From Hygrophila difformis (taxonomy: Eukaryota > Streptophyta > Magnoliopsida > Lamiales > Acanthaceae), in the NCBI GenBank assembly GCA_030278955.1, contig JAOANR010000008.1:40779301-40843300 (forward strand): 64,000 bases of DNA. Direction: 5' to 3'. The notes under the pieces are model-generated. The model had not been told where the DNA came from, did not search any database, and worked only from the letters and a program-made list of their open reading frames with translations. A program made the position numbers and the translations under genes. This document shows, piece after piece, positions 40,970 to 52,977 of the stretch. The first letter of the stretch is position 1; every line of letters starts with the position of its first letter.

Positions 40970-41136
40970 CCCTGAATGTGTGTGTTGTACTGAATACTGC
41001 ATATGACTATTAATTTCATGTTCTGGTTGTTTGGTTTGCGCCATTGCATTCACAATTGTTCCATAAAATGCCTTGGTGTGTTTTTGTGATGTAAATTCCC
41101 TTTTCATTTCAATTAGACTCCTTGCTTGCGACATCT
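40970..41136 (-). pseudogene. Exon-like fragment of unknown gene
   Basis: The minus-strand frame reads MSQARSLIEMKREFTSQKHT then KAFYGTIVNAMAQTKQPEHE. It is bounded by an acceptor-like TTGTGCAG and a donor-like AAAAG/GTATGC. Codon use looks coding and differs from the AT-rich surroundings. I do not recognise the family. It may be a captured or decayed host exon; the plain ATG frame runs to 40937. Confidence 0.3.
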
Positions 41137-41186
41137 GCACAACAGGGCCATCTTCTCCAATGGTAAAACAATATTGATTTTATATG

Positions 41187-43660
41187 TGACATGCTTTTGA
41201 AAGTACTATTCATTCATATAAGCAAATAGTTGGATTTTTCGTTTAAAATCAATGCATATAATAATGAGATCAATGGGGGGTTGGATTGACGATCCTCTTC
41301 AATTACATTGATATGTCACTTAGATCATGGGGCGGGGTGTTCGTCTGACCATCATCTTATCAATACAATTTGACCAGCTCATTTTGATTGATTGGAGAAC
41401 GACATTGGGCTTCAATATAATTGAGCTTCTTGAAATTAAACACATTCCACGTAATGTCTATAAATACATGCAGTTGGGTTCCATTTTTTATTTTTTATGT
41501 GTATAGTAGGAGAAAATTTAATCACCTAAACTATAATCAGGGGATTGTTGGATTTTTTTATATATATAATATAATTATAATTTAATCTTAACTCATTATT
41601 TATTATTTTATTCTTACTGAATTAAAATTCCAAAAAAGATTCTTTATATTAGTAAAGTTATTTAAATCATTATTTCAGTTTTTTTGGATGGAGAATGATT
41701 CCACATACGAATGTAAGAAATTGTTGGATTTTTCGTTTTAAATCAACGCATATAATAATGAGATCAGGGAGTATTCGACTGGCAATCATCATCAATGAAT
41801 TTGAAATTGCAATAAGATCATGAGAGGGGCAGTGTTTGACTGATGATCATCTTATCAATGCAATTTGACCAGATCATTTTGATTAATTGGTAAATGAAAT
41901 GAACTTCAATGCCATTTGGCTTCTCGAAATTTTATATTAAAAGGAAATTATAAAACATTGAGTTTATATTGATATGCTTTCGAAAGTACTGTCCATTCAT
42001 GTAAACAAATAGTTTGTAGTTTTGTTTTAAATCAATGCATATGATAATGATATCATTGGGAGTGTTCGACTGACGATCATCTTCAATGAAATTGAAATTG
42101 CATTAAGATCATGGGAGGGGCGGTGTTTGACTGATAATCATCTTACCAATATAATTTCGACCATGTCATTTTCATTAATTGGTGAATGACATTGGGCTTC
42201 AATGCCATTGGGTTTCTCAGAATAAAACACATTCCATGTAATGCGACTACAATATAATACCTTCATAATCATATAACTGTTAATAAGTATGCATTTTGAA
42301 TATGTTCAAAATGCATATGATAAAGATATCATTGGGGGTGTTCGACTGGCGATCATTTTTAATAAAATTGAAATTTCAACAAGATCATAGTGGGTGTTCG
42401 ACTAGCGATCATCTTATCAATACAATTTGACGAGATCATTTTATTAATTGGTTAATGATATTGGCTTAAATGCCATTGTGCCTATCGTAATTATATATAA
42501 GAAGGAAATGGTAAAATATTGATTTTATATGTGACATGCTTTTGAAAAAGTACTATTCATTTAGGTAAGCAAATAGTTGAATTTTTCATTCCAAACCAAT
42601 GCATATGATAATGAGATCATTGGGGGGAGGGGGGGGGGGGGGGGTTGGATTAACGATCATCTTCAGTTAAATTGAAATTTCAATTAGATCATGGGGATTG
42701 TTCGACTGACCATCATCTTATCAATACAATTTAACTAGCTCATTTTGATTAATTGGTGAATGAATTGGGCGTCAATGCCATTGGACTTCTCGAAATTAAA
42801 CACATTCCACGTAATGCCTATAAATACATGCAGTTGGGTTTCATTTTTTAATTTTTAGGTGTGTAGAAAAAATTTAATCACCTAAACTATAAACAGGGGA
42901 TTGTTGGATTTTTTTAATATATATAATTATAGTTTAATCTTAACTCATTATTTATTATTTTATTCTTAATGAATTAAAATTCAAAAAAATTCTTTGTATT
43001 AGTAAAGTTATTTAATAATTATTTCATTTTTTTTGGATGGGAAATGATACCACATACGAATGTAAGAAATTGTTGGATTTTTCATTTTAAATCAATGCAT
43101 ATGGTAATGACATCAGGGGGTATTCGACTGGCGATCATCTTCAATGAAATTGAAATTGCAATAAGATCATGGGAGGGGCAGTGTTTGACTGATGATCATC
43201 TTATCAATGCAATTTGACCATATCATTTTGATTAATTGGTGATGAAATTGGACTTCAATGCCATTTGGCTTTTCGAAATTTTATATTAGAAGGAATTATT
43301 AAATATTGAGTTTATATTGATATGCTTTCCAAAATACTGTCCATTCATGTAAAAAATAGTTTGTAGTTTTGTTTTAAATCAATGCATATGATAATGATGT
43401 CATTGGGGGTGTTCGACTGGAGATCATCTTCAATGAAATCATGGAAGGTGTTCGACTGTCGATCATCTTATCTATGCAATTTAATCTGATCATTTTGATT
43501 AATTGGTGAATGAAATTGGGCTTTTAAATGCCATTGTGCTTATCGTAATTTTATATTAGAAAGAAAAATGGTAAAACATTAATTTTATATGTGACGTGTT
43601 TTTGAAATTACTATTCATTTATGTAAACAAATAGTTGGATTTTTCGTTCAAATTTCCATC
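41187..43660. repeat. Large tandem duplication, ~1.1-1.35-kb unit
   Basis: GTGACATGCTTTTGAAA and the following ~550 bp at 41187 recur at about 42530; a third start occurs at 43591. Within each unit the phrase TTCGACTG-CGATCATCTT recurs several times with GGGGG runs before it. So a smaller ~300-450-bp repeat underlies the larger one. A 17-G run lies at about 42621-42643. No coding sequence. Confidence 0.75.
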
Positions 43661-43682
43661 CCTGTGGGTACCGCGGGCGGGT

Positions 43683-43684
<2 letters not shown>

Positions 43685-43753
<69 letters not shown>
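43685..43753. repeat. (AAT)n microsatellite
   Basis: About 23 uninterrupted copies. Confidence 0.95.
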
Positions 43754-43755
<2 letters not shown>

Positions 43756-43892
43756 ATTAGTTCCATTTTATTGTGCACTATAGTAATTTAATAGATGCCG
43801 TTTTTGCTTGACTCGATATTATTATAATACACATTCGATACAAATTCAATTCAAAATACTAAATCATGCATGCATGTTATTTAAGTAGATAG

Positions 43893-44314
<422 letters not shown>

Positions 44315-44322
44315 ATCTTCTA

Positions 44323-45273
44323 TCTATATATACTATAATAAATCCTGGAAGCATATTTTAATGTTTTGACTATATTATCCTTTTAAGTTATAATAATCTA
44401 TTTATAAAAATTATATGTTATGGGTTAAAATAGTAATTTTAACTCAAAGATATGCATATCTTTCATAAAGATACATATCAAAGGTTTAGAAAGTAAAATC
44501 ACTTCATCCTAAAATTTCATGACCGTAGGATTGAAAATATGTTAATCTCCACCATTTATTCCGTACATTAAATAAATCTTGAAACCACAATTTTATTGTG
44601 ATACCTATATTGCCCTTTTAAGTCATCATTATTTTTCTTTATAAAAATATATATATTACGGGTTTAAACAGTAAAAAAAATACATAACAAATCTTTAAAT
44701 AAATATACTGTATATACTATTTTGACTAAAAATACTTAGGAGTATTAGAATTTAAATTTTTATTGTAAAATATTTTCTGAAAAACTACATATTATACATA
44801 AAAAAAAAAAAAAGCATTTCATGAATAATAAAAATTCAAATACTACTTTATGTAAAAAAAATTAATGTCATTAATCTGCATGCATAATTTTTAATACTAC
44901 CTTTGTTCCTTTTGTATAAATATAATATATACCATCAACATATTTTTGCGGGTAATTAAAGTTAATTTGAAAGACGAAAGTTTTAAAGTACTTATTAATT
45001 TAATTATACATATAATATTTATAATAGTAGGGGTGGTAATCATGGATTAGTTTTTCTATTTATATTTTATTTGCATAAAAAATTGAATTATACTGTGGTA
45101 TATGTATTATGAAAAAAAATGAAAAATTTATTTCTTCTATCATTTAAGAAAAAGATAATAGAAATTATATTTTATTAAAAATGTTTTTTTCATAAATACA
45201 CTAAAATAATAATATCTATATTTTATATTAAAAAAATTAATACCCGTGCGCGGAGCGCGGGTGAAAAATCTAG
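44323..45273 (+). mobile_element. Non-autonomous Helitron, 951 bp
   Basis: 5' end TCTATATATACTATAATAAA; 3' end has the GC-rich hairpin CCCGTGCGCGGAGCGCGGG followed by TGAAAAATCTAG. It is inserted between A (44322) and T (45274) with no target duplication, the hallmark of Helitrons. The interior is AT-rich with no Rep/helicase or captured gene. It ends 227 bp upstream of the GeBP-like ATG. Confidence 0.85.
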
Positions 45274-45433
45274 TTGGTAATTATGTACTGTAGTATTCAA
45301 AAGAAGGTATGGAGTATATATTGAATTTAATTACCGGGAATAGGTAATTTAGTTCCTTAATAAAAGAAATTTGATTGTTTTATATAGCATTGATGGGGTG
45401 GGGATTTAAAGGAAAGTGATAATATGATGCGCA

Positions 45434-45440
45434 TATATAG
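45434..45440 (+). promoter_or_regulatory. TATA box of the GeBP-like gene
   Basis: TATATAG lies 60-67 bp upstream of the ATG, which fits a short 5' leader. The next element upstream is the Helitron. Confidence 0.5.
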
Positions 45441-45500
45441 CAGGCAGGCTCTTTAGTTACATATGGTATAGATGAATGAGATTATTGGGATAAATTAAAA

Positions 45501-46241
45501 ATGTCCACACAGGAAGAGGAAGAAGCAGAATCGTACGACAGGGAGTCGGATGATGATGATGATTTAAGTTCATTGCAAAACAATAAGAGTCGAAAGAGGA
45601 AGCAGCAGCGTACTACTACGTGTAGGAGGCGTGAGAACAAAAAGAGCTTCAACAGAATATGGAGTCCAGAGGACGAGATAAAGCTGTTAAAAGGGATGGT
45701 GCGCTATCACAACAACAACAACGACAATAATAATAATAATCATAATAATAATGTTGATTGGAATGAGTATTACTGTTTGATCAAAGATGAACTCAACTTT
45801 GTGGCGTCCAAGTCACAGGTGGTTGATAAGGTGCGGAAACTGAAAGCGAAGCTCTCCAACATTAGTATTACTTGTTCGTCTAAACCCAATAATCAATTAT
45901 TATTATTGGGATCTTCTCCAGCAGCAGCAGATGCACATGGGCATAATGGCCCGAAAGAGTCGTCGTTGCCATCACACCAACAACACCAGGAAAGCCTTCT
46001 CAACTTGTACCAACAGATATGGGGGGAGACCAATCAAAACAACAACAACAGCAACAAAGAAGAAGAAGAAGAAGATGATGACGATGATGGGTCGTCGTCG
46101 GCAAAGTCCTTGTCGTGGCTTTTGCGCAAGGAAGTGGAATTGAATTTGAAGACATTGAAGGTGAGTATAGGCCAGGCTCGTTTGGCTTTGTCTCTCTGTA
46201 AAAAACTCATCACTACAACGTCTCGTCGGGATGGCATATGA
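45501..46241 (+). CDS. GeBP/STOREKEEPER-family transcription factor (DUF573), 246 aa
   Basis: A single-exon frame for a plant-specific nuclear DNA-binding protein of the GLABROUS1 enhancer-binding family. Residues 1-21 are acidic. Residues 31-48 are strongly basic (KSRKRKQQR, CRRRENKK) and could be a nuclear localisation signal. Residues 50-120 are the family domain: FNRIWSPEDEIKLLKGM, then an Asn-rich insertion (71-84), then WNEYYCLIKDEL and SKSQVVDKVRKLKAKLSN. A second Asn run and an acidic Glu/Asp run (~179-196) precede a Leu-rich C-terminal helix (WLLRKEVELNLKTLK to LCKKL, 206-235), matching the family's leucine-zipper-like tail. Family members are usually intronless and somewhat longer. 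Related proteins in Arabidopsis act in trichome and cytokinin responses; the role here is not known. AATAAA at 46333 is a possible poly(A) signal. Confidence 0.88.
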   Translation: MSTQEEEEAESYDRESDDDDDLSSLQNNKSRKRKQQRTTTCRRRENKKSFNRIWSPEDEIKLLKGMVRYHNNNNDNNNNNHNNNVDWNEYYCLIKDELNFVASKSQVVDKVRKLKAKLSNISITCSSKPNNQLLLLGSSPAAADAHGHNGPKESSLPSHQQHQESLLNLYQQIWGETNQNNNNSNKEEEEEDDDDDGSSSAKSLSWLLRKEVELNLKTLKVSIGQARLALSLCKKLITTTSRRDGI

Positions 46242-46431
46242 TCGAATATGATCATCGAACCACCAAATTTCTTTATGTGTATTTACTCCATAAGCCCAAA
46301 TTGCTAGCTATAGGCTAAAGCATGATGAAGCTAATAAATTTATTATAGAGGTTTCTATTAAGTAAAGGCCAGGCAGGTATCCATCAGTTATCCACTATAT
46401 AGTAGTATATCCAACCAAACAGATGGGAATG
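46242..46431 (+). other. 3' flank of the GeBP-like gene
   Basis: Noncoding; contains AATAAA (46333-46338). It ends at the target duplication GAATG (46427-46431) of the copia element. Confidence 0.5.
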
Positions 46432-46895
46432 TGCTGTGGAAATCGGGTTAGTTTCCACCAAAATTATACCTGAATAATAGAGCTATTAATTAAACAATAA
46501 AGAGAACACCAAGATTAAAGAAGGTTGGGCACAAATTTGCCTACATCCTCTGGGCCCCACCGAATTATTATTTCACTATGAGGGAAAAAACTATTACAAA
46601 GGGGTTGAAGAAATGATTTCTTAACCCACAAAACTCACTCAACAAGAAAGACTCACAAACGTTCAAAGCTATACTATCACACAAGAAAAACAAGGCAATC
46701 TTGCTACTTGTTTTTCTTCTCTCTTGTTTTCCTTTGCTTGAGGCGTGTTTTTGCAAATGAAGAATGCCTAGTATTTATAGGCAAATTTGGGAATACCTAA
46801 CACCCATATCTACCCATTTAATCTTCAATTCAACCATCTATAAAAAATTAGACACACCAACTCACACACTATTTTGGTAGACACACCAACTCACA
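46432..46895 (-). mobile_element. Copia 3' LTR
   Basis: 464 bp, TG...CA ends. The pair differs by a handful of substitutions and short indels by eye, pointing to a relatively young insertion compared with the decay of the frames. Confidence 0.92.
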
Positions 46896-46982
46896 AATCT
46901 CCACCTTGGTGTGTCTCAAATTACAGTATTTCCTTCATCACGAAATTCGGCAGGACCTTCAAATGCGCTTTCAGCGCCAGCT

Positions 46983-47786
46983 TCAAACTCTTGAGACATT
47001 TATCAAGTTCAAACAATGTTCGAACTTGATACCTATTACAGTCTTCGTCAACATATCTGCAGGATTCTCGGTGGTCTTGATCTTTTGTCCCTTGACTCCA
47101 CCTTCTTCAATTATTTCCCGCACAAAATGGTACCGTACGTCGATGTTCTTGGTTCTAGAATGATACACCTGGTTCTTTGCTAGATGAATGGCACTTTAAC
47201 CGTCACAAAACACTGTTATGTGTTTCTGACCAACTCCCAAGTCATCCAACAATCCCTGTAACCAAATGGCTTCCTTAACAGCTTCTGTAATGGCCATGTA
47301 TTCTGCCTCCATTGTTGACAAAGCAACGGTTGACTGTAAGGTAGACTTCCAACTAACTGGTGCGTTTGCAAGAGTAAATACGTATCCAGTAATTGATCGA
47401 CGTTTATCCAGATCTCCTGCATAGTTTGAATCACAGTACCCAACTATATGTTGACTAGTAACATTAGTCTTCTCAAATATCAATCCAATATCTAAGGTTT
47501 TCAAGATATACATTAGAATCCATTTCACAGCTTGCCAATGATCTTTGTCGGGATCATGCATATACCTGCTCACAACTCCAACTGCATGTGAAATGTCAGG
47601 CCTTGTACATACCATTGCATACATCAAGCTACCCACCGCATTTGAATAAGGAACTTTTGACATGCATTCTCGTTCCTCTTTCGTCTTCGGGCATTGTGAA
47701 GCACTAAGTTCGAAATGAGGAGCAAACGGTGTACTTACAGGTTTGGTTTTGTTTGTCATGCCAAACCGCTGTAATACTTTCTCCAA
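46983..47786 (-). pseudogene. RNase H region of the copia element
   Basis: Removes template RNA during reverse transcription. Frame 47196-47786 covers KVPYSNAVGSLMYAMVCTRP, then VGYCDSNYAGDLDKRRSITG, the conserved D region, and STMEAEYMAITEAVKEAIWL. A stop separates it from the last part (46983-47168), which has RTKNIDVRYHFVREIIEEG and ENPADMLTK, the copia RNase H end. A stop also splits it from RT at 47787. Four residues typical of the catalytic set can be recognised, but the frame is broken. Confidence 0.88.
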
Positions 47787-47789
47787 ATA

Positions 47790-48350
47790 TTACTTCTGAG
47801 TCAAACTCAGAGTGCCTCTCTTCATGTCTCTTGTTATTTCCATACCGAGAATTTTCTTTGCTTCACCGAGATCTTTAATTTCAAACTCCTTGTTGAGTTG
47901 AGACTTCAACCTATTTATCTCTCCTCTATGTTTCGAAGCAATTAACATGTCATCTACATATAGAAGAAGATAAATGAAAGATCCATCATGTAGCTTACAG
48001 AAATATACACAATGATCAAAACTGATCCTGGTGTATTTCTGGCCAATCATAAATTGATCAAATCGCTTATACCATTGCCTTGGAGATTGTTTCAATCCAT
48101 AAAGCGATTTATTCAACATGCAAACCCAATCCTCTTTTCCAGCAACTTCAAATCCTTCTGGTTGGGTCATGTAGATTTCCTCCTCCAAATCACCATGTAA
48201 GAATGCCGTCTTTACATCCATTTGAACTAGTTCCAAATCAAAATGTGCTACCAAGGCCAATAAAATACGAACGGATGAAGATTTTACAACAGGGGAAAAT
48301 ACCACATTGTAGTCAATTCCCTCCTTTTGAGCATAGCCTTTAGCTACCAA
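47790..48350 (-). pseudogene. Reverse transcriptase region of the copia element
   Basis: An open 186-codon stretch from AKGYAQKEGIDYNVVFSPVV through VQMDVKTAFLHGDLEEEIYM and NKSLYGLKQSPRQWYKRFD to the catalytic LLLYVDDMLIAS. These are standard copia RT landmarks. The catalytic aspartates are intact, but upstream sequence has a stop near 48400 and the join to RNase H is a stop, so the whole polyprotein is not readable. Confidence 0.9.
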
Positions 48351-48785
48351 TCTTGCCTTGTAGCGAACATCACTTTCTGGAAATCCCTCTTTCTGAGCTT
48401 AGACCCACTTGCAACCAATTGCCTTCTTTCCCTCTGGGAGTTTAGCTAACTTCCACGTGTGATTTGCTTCAAGGGAATGCATTTAATCGTCCATGGTTTT
48501 CTTCCACTTTCCTTTTTCCGGACTAATTCTTGCATCAAGAAAGTTTGTGGTATACCTTCTTCAATAACAGACAGTGCATAGGCCAACATACTTTCGAATC
48601 GAGCAGGTCTCCGAATTTCTCTTCTTGGCCTCCTCATTGCAATCGGTAAATCTTGTTGCTCGTGAGGTTCTTGGGTTAAAACCTCACTTTCTCTGGGCTC
48701 TTCTTCGGTACTTGTACCATCATATTCTTTTGGTTGATCATTTACCTCTCTGGTTGTAGATGTCTAAAACTCCACCTGTTGAGGA
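48351..48785 (-). pseudogene. Integrase-RT linker of the copia element
   Basis: Low-complexity, stop-containing linker with PRREIRRPARFES and KPWTIKCIPLKQ-like remnants of the copia integrase tail and RT start. Confidence 0.6.
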
Positions 48786-49600
48786 TTAATGCTCCACCTG
48801 CTGGGGAGTACTATTCGGCTGCTGCTTGGTTACCTTCTTCAACATTATCGATTCGTTGACGGTAACATCTCTGCTAAAGATCACCTTATTAATCTTCGGG
48901 CACCATAGGCAATATCCTTTTACTCCAGAAGATATCCCTACGAAAACAGCTTTTCTCGCCCTCGGATCCAGCTTTGATTCTTTCACGTGATAATAAGCAG
49001 CAAAACCGAACACACGTAAAGAATCATAATCATTTGCATGTTTGCCAAACCATGCCTCCAAAGGTGTCTTGCCTTTAAGAGCATTTGATGGTAGTCGATT
49101 GATTAGATGGCTCGAACTGCTTGCCTAGTGAAATGTCGGGAAATACCTTCCTTATTGCACAAATCGAAAAAGGGTCATTTCGATATTCCGTTCCGTTATC
49201 AGATCGAAGCACTTTAATCTTCCTCCCCGTCTGGTTCTCCATCATTTTCTTCCAAGCGAGGAATTTCCCGAATGCTTCATTTTTTGTTCTCATGGGATAC
49301 ACCCATACTCTCCGGGAAAAGTCATCAACAAATGTGACAAAATAGTGGTTTCCTCCCAGAGAACCGTCTTGGTAGGTCCCCACACATCTGAGTGAATGTA
49401 ATCCATAATGCCTTTAGTGTTATGGATTGTCGTTCCAAACTTCACCCGCGTTCGCTTTCCCAAAACGCATTGCTTGCAAAATTCAAGTTTGCAAGTCTTT
49501 GCACCCTTTAATAATCCTTGCTTTGCTAGTGTCTGCAAGGATTTTTCCCCAGCATACCCAAGCCTCATATGTCATAGCTTGGTCATCTCCTCTTCCTTGT
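48786..49600 (-). pseudogene. Integrase region of the copia element
   Basis: Frame 49290-49568 has the zinc-binding pre-integrase part (RLGYAGEKSLQTLAKQGL, CKLEFCKQCVLGK). The first His of the usual RLGHAGE motif is Tyr, and the preceding Trp codon is a stop. The core continues in frame 49075-49383 with GGNHYFVTFVDDFSRRVWVY and LRSDNGTEY. Frame 48786-49061 carries the C-terminal part (LRVFGFAAYYHVKESKLDPR, GVKGYCLWCPKINKVI). Two frameshifts and a damaged zinc motif show it is non-functional. Confidence 0.88.
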
Positions 49601-50876
49601 TTGCTTCTGATACTGCTGCTGCAATGCCAATCACTGTATTTCCCTTGAGGTGTTATAAGTTATTTTTCCTTATACCTTTCATGACGACAAGTGCTCCCGA
49701 GATCACTTTCATAATCCCATTTTGAATGCTGATGGAGTGGCCTTTAGCTTCCAAGACTCCTACAGATATGAGATTCTTAGCAAATTTCGGTATGTACCTA
49801 ACTTCCGTCAACACCTTGGTTATTCCATCGTGGTTCTTCAGATATACCGAGCCAACTCCAGCTATCTGGCAATGTCCGTTGTTGGCTAGGTAAACAACTC
49901 AACCGTCAACACTTTCAAAGTTGACAAACCACTCCTTTCTGGAACACATGTGGAATGAGCATCCTGAGTCTAGTAACCAGTCGTCAGTGCACGTTACAGA
50001 TGAGACACAAGCTAAAGAATACTCTGTCTCATCACTATCAGCAACACAAGCCTCTGCTACCGCTTTTCCCTTTTTCTTTTGCAGCTTAGGACAATCTTTC
50101 TTCCAATGTCCTTTCTCGTGACAAAAGATAAATTCATCTTTTGACACTCTGCCTCTTGACTGGGATCTGCCTCTTCTGTCCGGCTTGTACTTGTGGCTAC
50201 GGCCCCGAACGGTATGTGCTTCATCAGTCGAACTCATGTGTTCTAACTTATCCTTCTTTCTGATCTCGTTAGAATATAAGGAAATGGTAACTTTTTTAAA
50301 GGAAATTGTTTCTTTCCAGTCAGCATACTAAAAATTATATGCTCGTATTCATCGGGGAGAGAAGCTAACAGTATCAACGCCTTGTCAATGTCATCTATCT
50401 TCTCATCGAGATTCAATAAATCGGTGACCAAAGAATCGAATCTTGTTATGTGTTCATTCATCATGGTACCGGGCAAATACTGGAATCGATACAGCTTCGT
50501 CTTCATGTAGAGCTTGTTCTCCGTGCTCTTTTACATGAACTTATCCTCCAGTTCTTTCCGCAGTCTGTGCGCCATCGTCTCTCATTAGCGGATACTTCTG
50601 CTTCTTTGAGAGACATAGCCGAATTGTATCACACGCAAGGCGGTTGATCCTTGTCCAGTCTTTATCATCAACACCATCTGGTTTGGTTTCTTCAAGTGCC
50701 CCATTCAGCTCCTGCTGGTACAAGATGTCCAACACCTTGCATTGCCACATACAAAAATTACTGGTACCGTCGAATTTTTCAACGTCGAATTTGGCATTTG
50801 AAACCATCGTCCGTGATGATGATGTCACCAACGGCTTCGAATCTGAAGTTGACGTTTCAACGGACCTATCCGCCAT
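49601..50876 (-). pseudogene. gag: Gag and protease region of the copia element
   Basis: Gag starts at 50876 (MADRSVETSTSDSKPL, then FDVEKFDGTSNFCMWQCKVL) and continues in frame 50243-50506 (YLPGTMMNEHITRFDSLVTD, ASLPDEYEHIIFSML). The single zinc knuckle in frame 49899-50237 reads FIFCHEKGHWKKDC, where the first Cys of CX2CX4HX4C is replaced by Phe. Protease follows with WLLDSGCSFHMC (active-site DSG). Stops and shifts separate the parts. The stretch 49601-49898 is degenerate protease-to-integrase sequence. Confidence 0.88.
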
Positions 50877-51000
50877 TTCTGCTTCAGAGTTTAATTAATA
50901 GCTCACAAATAGTAGCTCAACCGAGATACGTTTCTGATATGGAAGATCAGCTTAGCTGCGACCACAGAGCATACTATGCAACCAAGTCTCTGATACCAGT
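50877..51000 (-). other. Copia leader and tRNA-iMet primer site
   Basis: Short leader; CTCTGATACCA at 50988-50998 on the plus strand is the primer site for initiator tRNA-Met, next to the LTR edge at 51001. Confidence 0.8.
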
Positions 51001-51462
51001 TGCTCTGGAAATCGGGTTAGTTTCCACCAAAATTATACCCGAATAATAGAGCTATTAATTAAACAATAAAGAGAACACCAAGATTTAACAAGATTTGGCA
51101 CAAATTTGCCTACATCCTCCAGGCCCCACCGAATCATTATTTAACTATGAGGGAAAAACTATTACAAAGGGGTTGAAGAAATAATTTCTTAACCCACAAA
51201 ACTCACTCAACAAGAAAGATCACAAATGCTCAAAGCTATACTATCACACAAGAAAAACAAGGCAATCTAGCTACTTGTTTTTCTTCTCTCTTGTTTTCCT
51301 TTGCTTGAGGTGTGTTTTTGCAAATGAAGAATGCCTAGTATTTATAGGCAAATTTGGGAACACCTAACACCCATATCTACCCATTTAATCTTCAATTCAA
51401 CCATCTATCAAAAATTAGACACACCAACTCACACAATATTTTGGTAGACACACCAACTCACA
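51001..51462 (-). mobile_element. Copia 5' LTR
   Basis: 462 bp, collinear with the 3' LTR; TATA-like TATTTATAGG region near 51342 is in both copies. Confidence 0.92.
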
Positions 51463-51579
51463 GAATGTCAGATGACATCCTACACCTATACAAAGTACTA
51501 CTGTAGATGTGTAGTGCTAATCCTGTGCCCTCTCAGGAGTAAAGGATATATAAATACGTAGTAAAATATTTTAATTTTA

Positions 51580-51840
51580 TACTACCTCTTTCCTTAATAC
51601 ATGTTATATTTTTGTATTACATTTCAACCTTGACTTAATTTAAGACGCATTTTTAACCATTAATAACTCATTTTATATATAAATAAAAATTATAAACATT
51701 ATATATATATATATATATATTCTAAAGCTATATATATATATTTTTATATAACTACATCAAAATATTTTATCAAATTTTATTTAAGGAACAATAACAATTA
51801 TGCAAATGTAACATTTTAAAAGGAATGGAAGGAAGTACTA
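51580..51840. mobile_element. Stowaway-like MITE, ~260 bp
   Basis: Begins TACTACCTCTTTCCTTAATA and ends GGAATGGAAGGAAGTACTA, imperfect terminal inverted repeats of ~20 bp with TA at both ends. AT-rich interior with no ORF. Confidence 0.5.
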
Positions 51841-52977
51841 ATTTGAATTTTTATCTTCACATTAAATGTTATACAATTTCTTTTTAATAAAAAATACATG
51901 CACTGTAATTCATGTTTCTTGTAAATAAACCTTAATAAATTAAGATAAATATACATAATAAAATAATTACCATTTTTTTAACATTGCCACAATGGCAGCT
52001 AGGGTGGAAATCGGCCAAGCGGGGCTAGGCTTAGGTATGAACTGCCTATGTTACTTCCATTTTATAAGGTCTGTGCCTGGCTTTTTGCCTTTGATAGGCC
52101 TATCTTTTCGGTCTAAGCCTGGCATATTTATTTAAATAGTTCATGTTGTAAGCCTTTTAAAAGCTTCATTAAACCTATTTTAAATATAACATTCACATCG
52201 GTTGGAGAGAGTGTAATACTCTAGAAATTCCAAAAATATTTCGAGTAGTCGAAATATAATTTATCTTTGATGAATTACTTATTGGAATAATTGTGGTTGA
52301 ATCATTAATATTCAACAACTTACTAGTCCAACTAGGTACTTGATTTGTGTTTAAATGGAGGCCCTACCTAGTTGGAATTTCATTGCCTTTGATAAATAAT
52401 TAGTGCTTAATATGGGTGTTAAATTGGATGAATTGGCATGAATGGAGGGCCGAATGAGAATGAGGCTAAGAGACATAATTAGATTAATAAGAAAAAATCT
52501 ATTGGGATCAAGATCACGTAGTAAATAATAGGAAGTAAAATGACCCCATTCTAGGAGCATACGGTGGCTCATTGCTAATTTGCTATCTTTTACCTTGACA
52601 TGATAAACCATCCCAAATTCAGAGAATCAACCACTTTTATCCACTCCTTACATTCTTTGATAGTTTGACAACAAATAAAGAATATTCTTGTGAATTCTTG
52701 TTTGGTTCTTCAAGTCTAGCAGTCCCGATGCCCGATTCTACCTTGTTCCATCACTAAGGCAGTAAGTTGACTCTCTCCATTTCAAGTTTTCACATGTTTG
52801 GTTGAAGGATTAAAAGTTAGAAGCCTAGAATCATAAACTATAATTCTGCGCGAGTTTTTGGAATCTGCATATTTGAATCTGTTAGAGACCTTATCTCGAA
52901 ACATATTCTTCACAAACTTTATTCTTCAAGATTATGTGGTTAAATTTTCATTAATTTTGGACACTGTTTGGCCATCC
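51841..52977. other. Noncoding repeat debris
   Basis: Contains a GGCCTA-rich repeat (52006-52190) also seen at 53676-53885. A degenerate LTR-like start TGTAATACTCTAGAAATTCC near 52207 is followed by LTR-type phrases (TTAAATTTTCATTAATTTTGG). No convincing gene; the 86-codon minus frame at 52351-52611 has no recognisable domain. Confidence 0.4.
52006..52190. repeat. GGCCTA-rich dispersed repeat, copy 1
   Basis: Shares TTTGATAGGC, GGTCTAAGCCTGGC and TAAGCCTTTTA with copy 2 at 53676-53885, same orientation. Family not identified. Confidence 0.6.

Larger units (their letters stand above)
46432..51462 (-). mobile_element. Ty1/copia retrotransposon with both LTRs, coding region decayed
   Basis: LTRs 46432-46895 and 51001-51462 (about 463 bp, very similar) start TGCT(G/C)TGGAAATCGG and end CACCAACTCACA. 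The 5-bp duplication GAATG is at 46427-46431 and 51463-51467. Coding order on the minus strand, gag-protease-integrase-RT-RNase H, defines Ty1/copia. All domains are present but split by stops and frameshifts. A purine-rich CAAGGTGGAGATT lies before the 3' LTR. Confidence 0.95.
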
